Positions 1-7,987 of a DNA stretch of 64,000 nt are shown piece after piece; the stretch's first letter is position 1, and each line of letters starts with the position of its first letter. Made by a program: the position numbers and the translations under genes. This DNA comes from Verrucomicrobia bacterium IMCC26134 (lineage in GTDB: Bacteria > Verrucomicrobiota > Verrucomicrobiia > Opitutales > Opitutaceae), in the NCBI GenBank assembly GCA_000972765.1, contig CP011265.1, forward strand, positions 2,465,501 through 2,529,500. Direction: 5' to 3'. The notes beneath the pieces were generated by a model that worked only from the letters and a program-made list of their open reading frames with translations, did not search any database and was not told the DNA's origin.

Positions 1-654
1 GGCCGCCACGTTCGACATTACCTGATAAGGGGTTGACCTGGCGTTGGTGGTGCCATCACCCAGTGCACCCTCCCAGTTACTTCCGGCGGCCCAAGCTGTG
101 CCATCTTCTTTCAAAAAAAGGCTATGTCGAACCCCTGCTGATATAGCTTTAACACCAGTCATGATTTGAACAGGGGTGTATCTATCGGAAGTGCTACCAT
201 CACCAAAGGGATAATTGTTTCTGCCCATCCCCATGGCGACACCTCCGGAAGTCAGATAGAGCGAGTGCCATGTGCCCGCTGACACCGCCTTGACTCCATC
301 CGCTATCTTTACAGGCGAAGTCAAGGCATTGGTATTGCCCGTCCCAAGTTGCCCGAAATCATTGCGACCCATAACCCAAAGTGAGTTATCAAATCTTACA
401 ATCAGGGTCTGCCCTGATCCATTGGAAGCGTCCTTCACCGAGCTCATCAGCAATTTCGGAGGGAGGGTCGTGCTCGTGCCACCATCCCAGCCCACATCGC
501 CATTAAAATATAGGTCACCCAGATCGTTAATGTATAACGAGGCCCATTCCCCGCCGAAAATTTTCATGGGGACTGCCGATAGGGTTGCTGCACTTAGAAG
601 CGCACATAACGCCATGATAAAAACCGAAAATAAGTGCTGCGTTTTCTTTATCAT
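1..654 (-). CDS. Exported RCC1-repeat protein, C-terminus beyond the window
   Basis: Reading leftward from ATG at 654, the frame is open for 218 codons to the window edge. A signal peptide covers about residues 1-27, with a hydrophobic core ending LSAVP. It is followed by RCC1-type beta-propeller repeats of roughly 50 residues, with signatures such as WVMGRNDFGQLGTGN, VSAGTWHSLYL and ISAGVRHSLFL. Bacterial RCC1-repeat proteins are usually exported binding or adhesion-like scaffolds; the ligand here cannot be told. A tandem TAGGTTTA element sits 85-104 bp upstream, the same element found before the autotransporter and LuxR genes, so co-regulation with them is inferred. Base composition is lower in GC than the housekeeping genes. 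The true length is unknown. Confidence 0.85.
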   Translation of the reverse strand, partial: MIKKTQHLFSVFIMALCALLSAATLSAVPMKIFGGEWASLYINDLGDLYFNGDVGWDGGTSTTLPPKLLMSSVKDASNGSGQTLIVRFDNSLWVMGRNDFGQLGTGNTNALTSPVKIADGVKAVSAGTWHSLYLTSGGVAMGMGRNNYPFGDGSTSDRYTPVQIMTGVKAISAGVRHSLFLKEDGTAWAAGSNWEGALGDGTTNARSTPYQVMSNVAA

Positions 655-738
655 GTTTGGACTTTTCAGGTAGGCAGGGCTAAAAATGACCCAATAGTAT
701 CAAGAATCAGCTACCGCATAACCAACAGCCACCCTATT

Positions 739-758
739 TAGGTTTATATAGGTTTAGT
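739..758 (-). promoter_or_regulatory. Tandem TAGGTTTA operator-like element (site 1)
   Basis: The plus strand reads TAGGTTTA, TA, TAGGTTTA, GT, so two identical octamers lie 10 bp apart, one helical turn. It is 85 bp upstream of the RCC1 gene start at 654. Matching elements occur at 4170-4213 and 5154-5173. The direct-repeat geometry suggests a dimeric activator site; the binding protein is not known. Confidence 0.6.
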
Positions 759-767
759 CGGGCGCCT

Positions 768-900
768 TGGCATAATATCAATTCGCCTACGGATTTGGAC
801 TTTTGCTGGATGTAGGGACGGACCGCTGGGCCGTGCGTAGGTCTGCGCGGCGAGCCCGGCGGTCTATCCTTACCTTAAATCCAACAGCGCCCGGCTGATT
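768..900. repeat. Degenerate copy of a dispersed imperfect palindrome
   Basis: This non-coding stretch shares the CGCCTACGGATTT start and the internal GCGCGGCGAGCCC block with the element at 1916-2063, and ends in a TAAATCC arm complementary to the start. It is a weaker relative of the MITE-like family also seen at 41112-41267. The rest of the 655-1052 gap shows no gene. Confidence 0.4.
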
Positions 901-1052
901 GGCCTAAGTTTGCACCCGCACGTTCGCTCCACGTGCAGCGCAAACGGCCTTTAAATGAGTTCCCTACGAACAACGGGAATCGCTTAACTGAGCCCATCGA
1001 GGCGGATCCGCCTTAACCGCCCGTCGGTAAGTTTATAGGCTTCCGGCCAATT

Positions 1053-1895
1053 TCAGGGCGCTGGCCGCAATACACTCGCCTCTGGCTTTTGGCTGGGCTG
1101 CCACACCGCTCGAATGGCTGTGGCCGGGGGGCCGTAACCAAACCGTCGCCCCGTTTTGGACGTAAATAGGCCCAGATTCATACCAACCACTTTACCTTCG
1201 GCCGATATAATAGGTGCCCCGGTGCTTCCCCTGAAATCAGCCTCCTGATTTTCGAAAAAATAGCGCACCTCTTTTTCCGAAACATAAGCGATCACGGCAC
1301 TCTCAAGCCCCACCCTTCCCGTGCCAGCATATTTTAGGTAAACCCATATTTTATCGCCCCGAACGAGCGGTGTGGTATCCAATAATAGCGAATCGTCTCC
1401 CAAGCGATTCGGCAGCTCAAAGACCGCAAGGTCCTTTTCCGCTCCATCGCCATCCGCACGGCGTGCACCCGGTAGCAAAACGTAGTTACGCGCGACCACG
1501 ACATTTCGCGGATCCGTGCACGATACTCCCACTGCGGCCACGATCACGCGCGCGATATCCTCGGAGCTCATTTGCACATCCATGTCAGCGGCGGGTCCGA
1601 AAAGTGAATGCGCGGTCACAAAATAGGGCTGCCCATTGGCGCCGTCTTTTACCCGAAACGCCGTCCCGGCATAGTGCGCGATATCCGGTGATAAAAACGT
1701 GGGACGAAACAACACATTGCCGGGTGGCACCGGAGCCGCGAAGGCCGGCAACACGTTTACCAAAAAGATAATCCAAATGAACCTGACACAGTTATGGTGC
1801 ATTCTGCAGCGTATGAGTGGGTGTGCGAGGTAGAAGCGTTTGAGGAAGGCTCCAAGATCAATCGTTTGGCCGTGATTTAGACGAGATTTTACCAT
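1053..1895 (-). CDS. Exported trypsin-fold serine protease-like protein
   Basis: ATG at 1895 is chosen because a good Shine-Dalgarno (AAAGGA) sits 6 nt upstream. An alternative ATG at 1802 would leave only the hydrophobic signal segment (residues 33-53, ending NVLPAFA). The chymotrypsin-fold pattern is clear: GTAFRV, then FVTAHSLF with His96, DLAVFEL with Asp155, and a Ser-loop followed by VVGMNLG. In that loop the sequence is RGSTGAPI, so the residue aligned with the nucleophile of GNSGGP is Thr225, not Ser. The protein may use a threonine, use the preceding serine, or be a non-catalytic pseudoprotease. It is probably periplasmic or secreted. Both flanks are repeat-rich intergenic DNA and no operon partner is visible. 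Confidence 0.75.
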   Translation of the reverse strand: MVKSRLNHGQTIDLGAFLKRFYLAHPLIRCRMHHNCVRFIWIIFLVNVLPAFAAPVPPGNVLFRPTFLSPDIAHYAGTAFRVKDGANGQPYFVTAHSLFGPAADMDVQMSSEDIARVIVAAVGVSCTDPRNVVVARNYVLLPGARRADGDGAEKDLAVFELPNRLGDDSLLLDTTPLVRGDKIWVYLKYAGTGRVGLESAVIAYVSEKEVRYFFENQEADFRGSTGAPIISAEGKVVGMNLGLFTSKTGRRFGYGPPATAIRAVWQPSQKPEASVLRPAP

Positions 1896-1915
1896 TTGCG
1901 ATCCTTTCAAGACTA

Positions 1916-2063
1916 ATACCTGCGCCTACGGATTTTGATTTATGCTGGGGTGGCAGGAAGGAACTGCGATGGTCATCCGTAAAACTGCGCGGCGAGCCCA
2001 GTCCCGCATGAGAAACCCTGCCCATGAGCCAGAGTCTAAAATCAAGGGGGATTCGGTATAACG
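1916..2063. repeat. MITE-like imperfect palindrome
   Basis: The left end reads ATACC...GGATTTTGATTTA and the right end AGTCTAAAATCAAGG...GGTAT, which are inverted relatives. The interior is GC-rich. The element at 41112-41267 has the same ends, and 768-900 is a degenerate copy. No open frame that looks coding lies inside. A non-autonomous mobile element is inferred. Confidence 0.5.
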
Positions 2064-2084
2064 CACCGGGTGCTTGGTGTCAGA

Positions 2085-2180
2085 CTTTAACGCAAAGACG
2101 CGGAGGCGCGGAGCCAGGCAAAAATTCATTTTGTTGTCAGGTCGTTGCACCCTTTGTATCTTGGCGACTTTGCGTTAATG
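2085..2180. repeat. GCAAAG-type dispersed palindromic repeat
   Basis: The arms are TTAACGCAAAGACGCGGAGGCGCGG and, about 60 bp later, CTTGGCGACTTTGCGTTAA. They are inverted, giving a large hairpin. Related copies lie at 8965-9057, 12233-12345, 20953-21090 and 51817-52005. The remaining 2181-2410 shows no gene. Confidence 0.5.
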
Positions 2181-2410
2181 ATGCCTAGGCGATGTCTTTA
2201 AATTCACCCAACGCTCTGCTTGCGACCTGAACTGCGGGTGACGGGCAAATCAAGCTAGGCCGGCGTTGGCCTTGGCGGCACGGGCCTCTGGCCCGCCTCA
2301 GCCTCGGTCGCCTAGGCCGAGCATGATTTCCTTCTCACGGAGCATTGGTTCAATTTGAAGACAGCACCTAGGTTATGCGGAACGTTTTTATTATGAGGTT
2401 TTTAACCACT

Positions 2411-2443
2411 AAAAAAGGGGGAGGCTTTCGCCTCCCCCTTTAA
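2411..2443 (-). terminator. Rho-independent terminator of the autotransporter gene
   Basis: Read on the minus strand there is a perfect AAGGGGGAGGC stem, a GAAA loop and the complementary arm, followed by six T residues. It lies 40 bp past the stop codon at 2483. Confidence 0.85.
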
Positions 2444-2482
2444 GCAATCCGGAATAATAATCAACTAACCTGAAAGCTTAGC

Positions 2483-4093
2483 TTAGAAGCTGTAGTTCAA
2501 ACCGCCACGAGCGAGAACATCAGGGAAGCCGGTGGCTACCGAGGCGTTCACAGTGGTCTTTGAGTTGATACGACGGGCATAACCGACGGAGAGGCCGGCC
2601 TCGCCATCAAAGCCAGCAGCGCTGACGCTCACCGCGCTCTTGTCACCCTGGTTGATCACCGGAGTCTGGAGCGATGCGGCCATAGCGACACCCTTGCGGA
2701 TGACTTTGAGGTTTTGATACAGGTTATTCACGCTACCCTCGAGGGCGGTGGTGCGGGTATCCAAGGCACTCTCGGCAGCGATTGCACGGGCACTCTCGGT
2801 GTTGATGCTGGTGGTCAGTGTGTTGTCGCCAAGGACGCGGGCCGCAGCCTCAGCGGTGATGTTAGTCTGGAGCGCAGTATCAGCAGTGGCGCGGGTCGTG
2901 GCCTCAGCAGTGATATTCGTCTGGAGGACGGTATCGGCAGCGGCGCGGGTCGCAGCCTCAGCGGTGATGTTCGCTTGGAGCGCTGTATCAGCAGTAGCGC
3001 GGGTCGTGGCCTCAGCAGTGACATCGGCATCAGTGGCTACACTGAAGCCGTTGACCAGAAGGTCTGAGCCGTTGGTGACACTGATGTCGATCGGGTTGCT
3101 AAGGGCATCCTGAGCATAAAGCTGCTGAACGCCGCCCACTTCATTCGTGATAAGGGAATTAGCACCGATGTGGAGGCTACCATCTAGCTCCTGGCGAATG
3201 AGCGAGGTGCGTGAGGTCGCCTCGGCGGTGATTGCCGTGGTGTTGGCGAGGATCGCGGCGCGCTCGTAGGAGCCGTTCAAGACGCTGCTCAGGGCCGCGT
3301 TTTTATCGGCTTCCGAGATAGGTGGGAGAACGGGGAGCTGAGTATTAATCACGCCAACTAGGGTCTGAATGTCGGCGAGGGTTGCATTGTTGGCTCCAAT
3401 ACCAGCAAAAACGCCATCGGCAGCAGTGATCGCATTGGTAACTGGGGCCTGATCTCCGGCGGCCACATTGGCGACCACATCAACTACGCTCTGTAGACCG
3501 GCGGTGCCAGTGGCGGCATACTTTTGGTCGCTGGGGTTGGCACCAGCGGCAAACTGTTGGCGCGCAGAAGTGATAGAAGCAGCGGCGTTAGCAGCGGCGG
3601 TCTTAGCGGCGGCGACAGGGTTGTCGATCGCCTGGGTGTAGAGGGTGATCTTGGTATCGGAATTGGTCACGGCCGCGGCAGCAGCGGCCTGAGCGCCCTG
3701 AAGGGTCACCAAGTTGGCCTGCTGGACAGCGAGATTGGCTTGCTCGACCGGAATCTGGGCATCAAGCGGATTTGCGAGAATAAGGGCATTGATCTGGGCA
3801 ACCTTCGCATCGATGGAAGACTGCTGGCTGTTAACGGACGAAATCGCTGCGTTATTGGCGGTAACCAAGTTGGCATTCTTGTTTTGCTCAAAGGTGCGGT
3901 AACCGGTGAGGTTAGTCACGACGGTCTGAATGCCGGCGGGCAGATTACCGATGGATAGACCAGCGAGATTAGCCTGCGTCTGGGTAAAGCTGGTGGCTTC
4001 GTTGGTGTTATTAGGAATCGCAGCATAGGCGGTGCCGGTGAGGGCGGCCATGGCAACGAGAACTGCGCTGATCTGAGCTTTAGTGATGTTCAT
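2483..4093 (-). CDS. YadA-type trimeric autotransporter adhesin
   Basis: The protein has 536 residues. Residues 1-24 form a Sec signal peptide ending GTAYA. The passenger (about 25-465) is Ala/Asn/Thr-rich and coiled-coil prone, with tandem 18-residue units of the type AEATTRATADTALQTNIT around residues 360-420. The last 70 residues match a YadA-like outer-membrane anchor: a KGVAMAASL helix, then beta strands with AGLSVGYARRI and a final aromatic in GGLNYSF. Such proteins (type Vc secretion) trimerise, insert a 12-strand barrel and display a stalk for adhesion. A strong terminator follows and two TAGGTTTA tandem elements lie 77-120 bp upstream, just past the LuxR-type gene, which suggests direct control by that regulator. 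The receptor is unknown. Confidence 0.85.
   Translation of the reverse strand: MNITKAQISAVLVAMAALTGTAYAAIPNNTNEATSFTQTQANLAGLSIGNLPAGIQTVVTNLTGYRTFEQNKNANLVTANNAAISSVNSQQSSIDAKVAQINALILANPLDAQIPVEQANLAVQQANLVTLQGAQAAAAAAVTNSDTKITLYTQAIDNPVAAAKTAAANAAASITSARQQFAAGANPSDQKYAATGTAGLQSVVDVVANVAAGDQAPVTNAITAADGVFAGIGANNATLADIQTLVGVINTQLPVLPPISEADKNAALSSVLNGSYERAAILANTTAITAEATSRTSLIRQELDGSLHIGANSLITNEVGGVQQLYAQDALSNPIDISVTNGSDLLVNGFSVATDADVTAEATTRATADTALQANITAEAATRAAADTVLQTNITAEATTRATADTALQTNITAEAAARVLGDNTLTTSINTESARAIAAESALDTRTTALEGSVNNLYQNLKVIRKGVAMAASLQTPVINQGDKSAVSVSAAGFDGEAGLSVGYARRINSKTTVNASVATGFPDVLARGGLNYSF
2848..3009 (-). repeat. Three tandem 54-bp coding repeats in the autotransporter stalk
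   Basis: The block CCTCAGC(G/A)GTGAT recurs at 2848, 2902, 2956 and 3010, an exact 54-bp (18-codon) period. The units encode AEA(T/A)TRA(T/A)ADT(A/V)LQ(T/A)NIT. In-frame gain or loss of units would change stalk length without breaking the frame. Confidence 0.8.
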
Positions 4094-4169
4094 TATTCTA
4101 GGTTTGATGTAGTTATTTGCTGGAAAGCGGTCGTATGGAGAATCAATCCTAGTGATTTACGACTTTTCT

Positions 4170-4213
4170 TAGGTTTATATAGGTTTAGTTAATTAGGTTT
4201 ATATAAGTTTAGT
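4170..4213 (-). promoter_or_regulatory. Double tandem TAGGTTTA element (sites 2 and 3)
   Basis: There are two 20-bp elements, 4170-4189 (both octamers perfect) and 4194-4213 (second octamer TAAGTTTA), with starts 24 bp apart. They lie 77-120 bp upstream of the autotransporter start, and the second overlaps the stop codon of the LuxR-type gene. Duplication suggests cooperative binding. Confidence 0.6.
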
Positions 4214-4982
4214 CGTTGGATTGTCTCAAAGCGGGGACTATGGTCACACCTAGGCGTTTGCGGATATCAGCCACCTGCACGCGAACCGTGGAGTGGGCCA
4301 GGCCCAGATCCGAAGCGATTTCCTTGTAGCTCATGTTGGCAGTAAGACGTTTATAGATCTCCTTTTGACGGGTCGTCAGGGCCTGCAACGGGCCCTCGTC
4401 TACGCCTGCAGGACGATTTACAAGCTGTCCCAGCAGCGATGCTATAAGTTGTTCACCAACTTGATTTTCTTCATCCAAACAGCAAGCAATTAGTAAACGA
4501 CCGGGCTTATCCTTGGTATCAGTCATGAAAAAGCTTGGGAGTGCATACGCTTTTACCTTCACGTTCGCCGCGCCGCACAGGTGATTATAAACGTGAACTC
4601 CTAGAATCTGCCCTCTTTCGTCCATCCCCTCAATAAGCGCACCTATGCTACCCCCGGAAAGATGCGTGTCTATTCTGGCTTTAATATTTGAGAAGATAAT
4701 TACCCCCTCTCTGTTTTCGATCCAGGCTGGATAGCGAAAACCGTCGAGCAAGCGCCTAACACGGTTCCAGAATTCGTCACCACTTAAAATCGATAAGCCC
4801 TTTTTATCGAGATTTTTATGTATCAGTTGTGAGGGAACGATTTCACCCTCCATATAACGGGCATTACCCTCCTGGCCATCTGCATCGGATTGCTGCTGGA
4901 CTGCGGCCGTGGCATGGGAGTCATCGGACGGAACGCGCCGGGCCTCCGATTCAATAATATCATCTGAATCTGGATTTTGCAT
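4209..4982 (-). CDS. LuxR-family transcriptional regulator behind a poly-G switch
   Basis: The protein has 257 residues from ATG 4982. The C-terminal 55 residues form a GerE/LuxR helix-turn-helix (LTTRQKEIYKRL, MSYKEIASDLGLAHSTVRVQVADIRKRLGV). The middle (about 60-180) resembles a PAS-like sensor (YPAWIENREGVIIFSNIKA). No receiver domain or membrane segment is seen. The reading frame has no stop between the ATG and the 33-C run on the coding strand, so a longer protein is possible. An upstream ATG (5122) or GTG (5137) would join it through a poly-proline linker if the tract were 31 or 34 long. At the present length the upstream start is out of frame. The neighbouring autotransporter and RCC1 genes share its upstream motif and are its likely targets. 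Confidence 0.8.
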   Translation of the reverse strand: MQNPDSDDIIESEARRVPSDDSHATAAVQQQSDADGQEGNARYMEGEIVPSQLIHKNLDKKGLSILSGDEFWNRVRRLLDGFRYPAWIENREGVIIFSNIKARIDTHLSGGSIGALIEGMDERGQILGVHVYNHLCGAANVKVKAYALPSFFMTDTKDKPGRLLIACCLDEENQVGEQLIASLLGQLVNRPAGVDEGPLQALTTRQKEIYKRLTANMSYKEIASDLGLAHSTVRVQVADIRKRLGVTIVPALRQSND

Positions 4983-5040
4983 GAGTTTATAATGACCGCC
5001 AGTTGTATCTTGACGCAGGAAATCTTCCCTTCGCGAAAAT

Positions 5041-5073
<33 letters not shown>

Positions 5074-5153
5074 CGACATGCACTTTTTTAATACTTATTG
5101 CGTAGAAGGCATAGGCAGTCATTGCGCCAACGACCACCGATTGCGACTTCCGC

Positions 5154-5173
5154 TAGGTTTATTTAGGTTTAGT
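5154..5173 (-). promoter_or_regulatory. Tandem TAGGTTTA element (site 4), upstream of the LuxR-type gene
   Basis: TAGGTTTA, TT, TAGGTTTA, GT with the same 10-bp spacing as the other sites. It lies 32 bp above the possible long-form ATG (5122) and 172 bp above ATG 4982. If the LuxR protein binds here it would be autoregulated. Confidence 0.55.
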
Positions 5174-5176
5174 TCC

Positions 5177-5425
5177 TTAAAGCCTTACACCCATCATGCG
5201 CTGTGCGTCGGTTGAGCGTAACGCCGCAAGTAAAGGTAGGCTGAGGCGGGGCAGAACCTCGCAGCAGCCCGGGCATTCCGGCGGACTGACCGATAAACGG
5301 TGGGTCAAGTGACTGAGGGAAAAAGCGGACCACAACTGCGATAAATAGTCCGAACCGTGGCCGTGGTTAAACCACACCGCGCTCGGGAAATGACTGGTAA
5401 AGTGGGCGAAGGCCGGAAAGGTCAT
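5177..5425 (-). CDS. Small protein of unknown function, 82 residues
   Basis: I do not recognise this protein. ATG 5425 lies 10 nt after a TAGGGT -10-like element belonging to the conserved TTGTCCGACCCC promoter, which is the main reason to believe it is expressed. The sequence carries a CPGC motif in the middle (PPECPGCCEVLP), two histidines in NHGHGSD, and ends QRMMGVRL. No signal peptide or membrane segment is evident. It ends just before the TAGGTTTA element of the LuxR-type gene. It could be a decayed remnant of a member of the accessory family in the 34-43 kb cluster. Confidence 0.35.
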   Translation of the reverse strand: MTFPAFAHFTSHFPSAVWFNHGHGSDYLSQLWSAFSLSHLTHRLSVSPPECPGCCEVLPRLSLPLLAALRSTDAQRMMGVRL

Positions 5426-5435
5426 GCAGGCACAC

Positions 5436-5470
5436 ACCCTATACGAGGGGGTCGGACAAGGACGGGGGTA
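5436..5470 (-). promoter_or_regulatory. TTGTCCGACCCC promoter (copy a)
   Basis: On the minus strand TTGTCCGACCCC (5459-5448) is followed after exactly 6 nt by TAGGGT (5441-5436), then 10 nt to ATG 5425. Six further copies with identical spacing lie between 34.4 and 42.1 kb. Upstream the CCCCCGTCC block is also conserved. Confidence 0.6.
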
Positions 5471-5685
5471 GCCGCCGAATTCATCGTCGGCGGTAGTGCT
5501 CATTCACAGTGAAACGGACCAAACACCGAAAACAGGGAGACGCCGCAGGCTGGTGCCTTGTCTAGGCAGGCGTCGCGGCCAGGCCCTTCGCCATCGTGTT
5601 TTAACCTGTCCTCTCAGCCGTTGCGTTTGGCGCAAGAGGGCGCACGGTCTCGCTTTCCCGCGACGCCCTGCGAGCGGGTGACCCC

Positions 5686-6756
5686 ATGCTCCTCCCCACT
5701 CTTCAGCGTCTCAGCGCCGGTTTTTTTCTCGGGCTGCGGCGCGGGCTGGGGCGGTGCGGGGACTGGCTCCACGAGCAACCGCGTCTGACCGGCTGGTTTT
5801 ATCCGCCGCGCGACGATGAGGCGGTGGAGGCGGATTACCGCGAGTTTAACCTCCGCTACTTCGCGGGCTTCGGCGAACAGGAGAAGATGCTGGCCGACCG
5901 CCCGCGCATGGATTTTTACCACGCCGCCATCACCCAGCTGGTGCGTCCCGGCGACCGCGTGATCGACCTCGGCACCGGCACCGGCATCCTCGCCGCCTTC
6001 GCCGCCCGGCGCGGAGCGGCCAAGGTCTACGCCATCGACCACTCGGGCATCCTCAAACACGCCCGCCGCCTCGCCGACGCCAACCAGATCGAGACGGTCG
6101 AGTTCGTCTCCACCCACAGCAAAAATTTTACGATAGAAGAAAAGGTGGACGTCATCCTCCACGAGCAGATGGGCGACTACCTCTTCGACGAGGCCATGGT
6201 GCCCAACGTGCTCGACCTGCGCGACCGCCTCTTGAGGCCGGGCGGGCTGATCGTGCCGAACCGGTTTGAATTCTACTGCGAGCCGGTGCAGCTGAATGCG
6301 GAGCGGCGCATCCCCTTTATCTGGGAACTCAAGGTCCACGACTACGACTACGCCTGCCTGGAGCGCAGCCGCCCGCAGGATCCGCAGTATTACCGCCACA
6401 GCAGCTGCGACCTCGGCGTGGTGCAGCACTTCCTCGGCGTGGCGGAGCCCGCGCTCACCCTGGATTTGCAAACGCTGCAGCTGGCCGATCTGCCCAAGGA
6501 GATCCGCCTCACGCGCACGGTGGTGAATGCGGGACGGCTCGATGCCTTCGCGGTGTTTTTCCGCGCGAGCACCGGCGATGGACTGAGCCTGAGCTCCAGT
6601 CCGCTGGATGCCGGCCGCGCGCCGCACTGGGGCTTCCGCATGCTGCGCACCGACGCGGCGGAGTATGCGGCCGGGGAGGTGGTGGAGCTGACCTTGACGG
6701 TCAAACACTGGGCCGAGCCGGACACCTGGCGGTGGCGGGTCGGAACGAAGGGATGA
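5686..6756 (+). CDS. PRMT-like SAM-dependent methyltransferase
   Basis: The protein has 356 residues. A class I Rossmann methyltransferase core is clear: VIDLGTGTGILAAFAA (residues 92-107) binds SAM and AKVYAIDHS is the following acidic strand. Features typical of eukaryotic protein arginine methyltransferases are also visible. FGEQEKMLADRPRMDFYHAAI precedes the core, a double-E loop is in LHEQMGDYLFDE (Glu160 and Glu169), and an HW loop near residue 314 (APHWGFRM) matches the THW loop. A C-terminal beta domain fits the PRMT layout. The substrate, whether protein arginine or something else, cannot be told. It stands alone between repeat-rich intergenic regions. The start at 5686 gives a basic, hydrophobic N-terminus; no strong ribosome site decides it. 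Confidence 0.7.
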   Translation: MLLPTLQRLSAGFFLGLRRGLGRCGDWLHEQPRLTGWFYPPRDDEAVEADYREFNLRYFAGFGEQEKMLADRPRMDFYHAAITQLVRPGDRVIDLGTGTGILAAFAARRGAAKVYAIDHSGILKHARRLADANQIETVEFVSTHSKNFTIEEKVDVILHEQMGDYLFDEAMVPNVLDLRDRLLRPGGLIVPNRFEFYCEPVQLNAERRIPFIWELKVHDYDYACLERSRPQDPQYYRHSSCDLGVVQHFLGVAEPALTLDLQTLQLADLPKEIRLTRTVVNAGRLDAFAVFFRASTGDGLSLSSSPLDAGRAPHWGFRMLRTDAAEYAAGEVVELTLTVKHWAEPDTWRWRVGTKG

Positions 6757-6792
6757 GGGCTGCGCGGCGGCGAACTGCAGGGCTAGCGCCGG

Positions 6793-6868
6793 TGTAGCAA
6801 CGTCCGTGTCGGACGTTCTCTGTGGTTTTTACCTGTGCTGAACGGCCGACACGGCCGTTGCCACATCC
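6793..6868. repeat. Pair of GTCCGTGTCGGAC palindromes
   Basis: TAGCAACGTCCGTGTCGGACGTT (palindromic core) is followed about 20 bp later by the inverted variant ACGGCCGACACGGCCGTTGCCAC. Together they form a REP-pair-like unit in the gap between two genes. Related copies lie at 8322-8386. Confidence 0.55.
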
Positions 6869-6887
6869 AGGCGGAGTCGGAGCCGCC

Positions 6888-7853
6888 TCAGGCGATGCCC
6901 TTGAGCTTCGGCTTGGCGGCGTCGGCGGCGATGCGGAGGGCGGCGATCATGGCCTTGAAATCCTCGGGCAGCGGGGCGTGGACCTCCATCTGCTCGCCGG
7001 TGATCGGGTGCGTGAAGCGGATCATCTCCGAGTGCAGCATGACGCGCTCGGGCTTGATCGGGAGCTTGCCGTAGTCTTTCCAGCCATACGTCACGTCGCC
7101 GAGCAGCGGGTGGCCGGCGGTCTTCATGTGGATGCGGATCTGGTGGGTGCGGCCGGTGAGGATGTGGCAGCGCATGAGCGCGGCGAGCGGGATGAAGGCC
7201 TGTTCGCGTTTCCAATCGGTGCGGGCGGGTTTGCCGTCCTCGGTGACGGCCATGCGGTGGCGGTGGATCTTGTTGCGCGCGATGGCGCCGTCGAGGGTGC
7301 CGCTGAGCAGGCGGGGCACGCCGGAGACGAGGGCGAGGTATTCCTTGTGCAGGTTGCGCCCGGCGAACTGCTCGGAGAGGGCCCGGTGGGCGGCGTCGGA
7401 CTTGGCGACGAGCATGACGCCGGTGGTGTCGCGGTCGAGTCGGTGGACGATGCCGGGGCGCTCGACGCCGCCGATGCCGCTGAGGGTGCCGGCGCAGTGG
7501 CCGAGCAAGGCGTGGACGAGGGTGTTGTCCTTGGTGCCGGCGCCGGGGTGCACGACCATGCCGGCGGGTTTGTTGACGGCCAGCATGTGGGCGTCCTCGA
7601 AGAGAATATCGAGCCGGGTGCCGGAGGCGTGCAGCTCGGAAGGGACCACGTCGGCGTGGGCAAACTCGATGACCTCGCCGGCGTGGAGATCGTGTTTCTT
7701 ATCCAGCACGATGCCGGCGCGGCGCACCAGACCGGCGTCGAAGCTGCGCTGCCAGGCCACGCGGCTGAGCTCGGGGAAGGCGGCGGCGAGCACCTTGTCC
7801 GCGCGTTCGCGGCGGATGGTGTCAGGAACGGTGTAGGTTTGCGGCAAAGACAT
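6888..7853 (-). CDS. rluD: Ribosomal large-subunit pseudouridine synthase, RluA/RluD family
   Basis: The protein has 321 residues. An N-terminal S4-like RNA-binding region covers about residues 15-65. The RluA catalytic domain follows, with VNKPAGMVVHPG at 93-104 and the signature GIVHRLDRDTTG, in which Asp140 is the catalytic aspartate. A later GRTHQIRIHM motif is also typical. The enzyme converts uridines to pseudouridine in 23S rRNA; the S4 domain and length fit RluD better than RluA, but the target sites are not proven. Flanking palindromic repeats suggest it is transcribed separately. Confidence 0.9.
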   Translation of the reverse strand: MSLPQTYTVPDTIRRERADKVLAAAFPELSRVAWQRSFDAGLVRRAGIVLDKKHDLHAGEVIEFAHADVVPSELHASGTRLDILFEDAHMLAVNKPAGMVVHPGAGTKDNTLVHALLGHCAGTLSGIGGVERPGIVHRLDRDTTGVMLVAKSDAAHRALSEQFAGRNLHKEYLALVSGVPRLLSGTLDGAIARNKIHRHRMAVTEDGKPARTDWKREQAFIPLAALMRCHILTGRTHQIRIHMKTAGHPLLGDVTYGWKDYGKLPIKPERVMLHSEMIRFTHPITGEQMEVHAPLPEDFKAMIAALRIAADAAKPKLKGIA

Positions 7854-7987
7854 TCAGGTAACCCGCCAGCGTGTCGCTCCGGCGGAGGGAAGGCGACACA
7901 AACCGTAGGCGGAGCCCGTCGGAGACGGCGGCGCGGGTGGCGGCGGCACTTGCACTGCGACGGCGGAATGGCTTGGGATTACCGGCG

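Noticed and set aside
2848-3009. 54-bp repeats considered as a CRISPR array
   Set aside because: There are no spacers; the units are contiguous, in-frame and encode a protein stalk.
5496-5788. Short plus-strand frames before the PRMT-like gene
   Set aside because: Low-complexity Arg/Pro-rich translations with no motif; the PRMT-like frame itself is clear from 5686.
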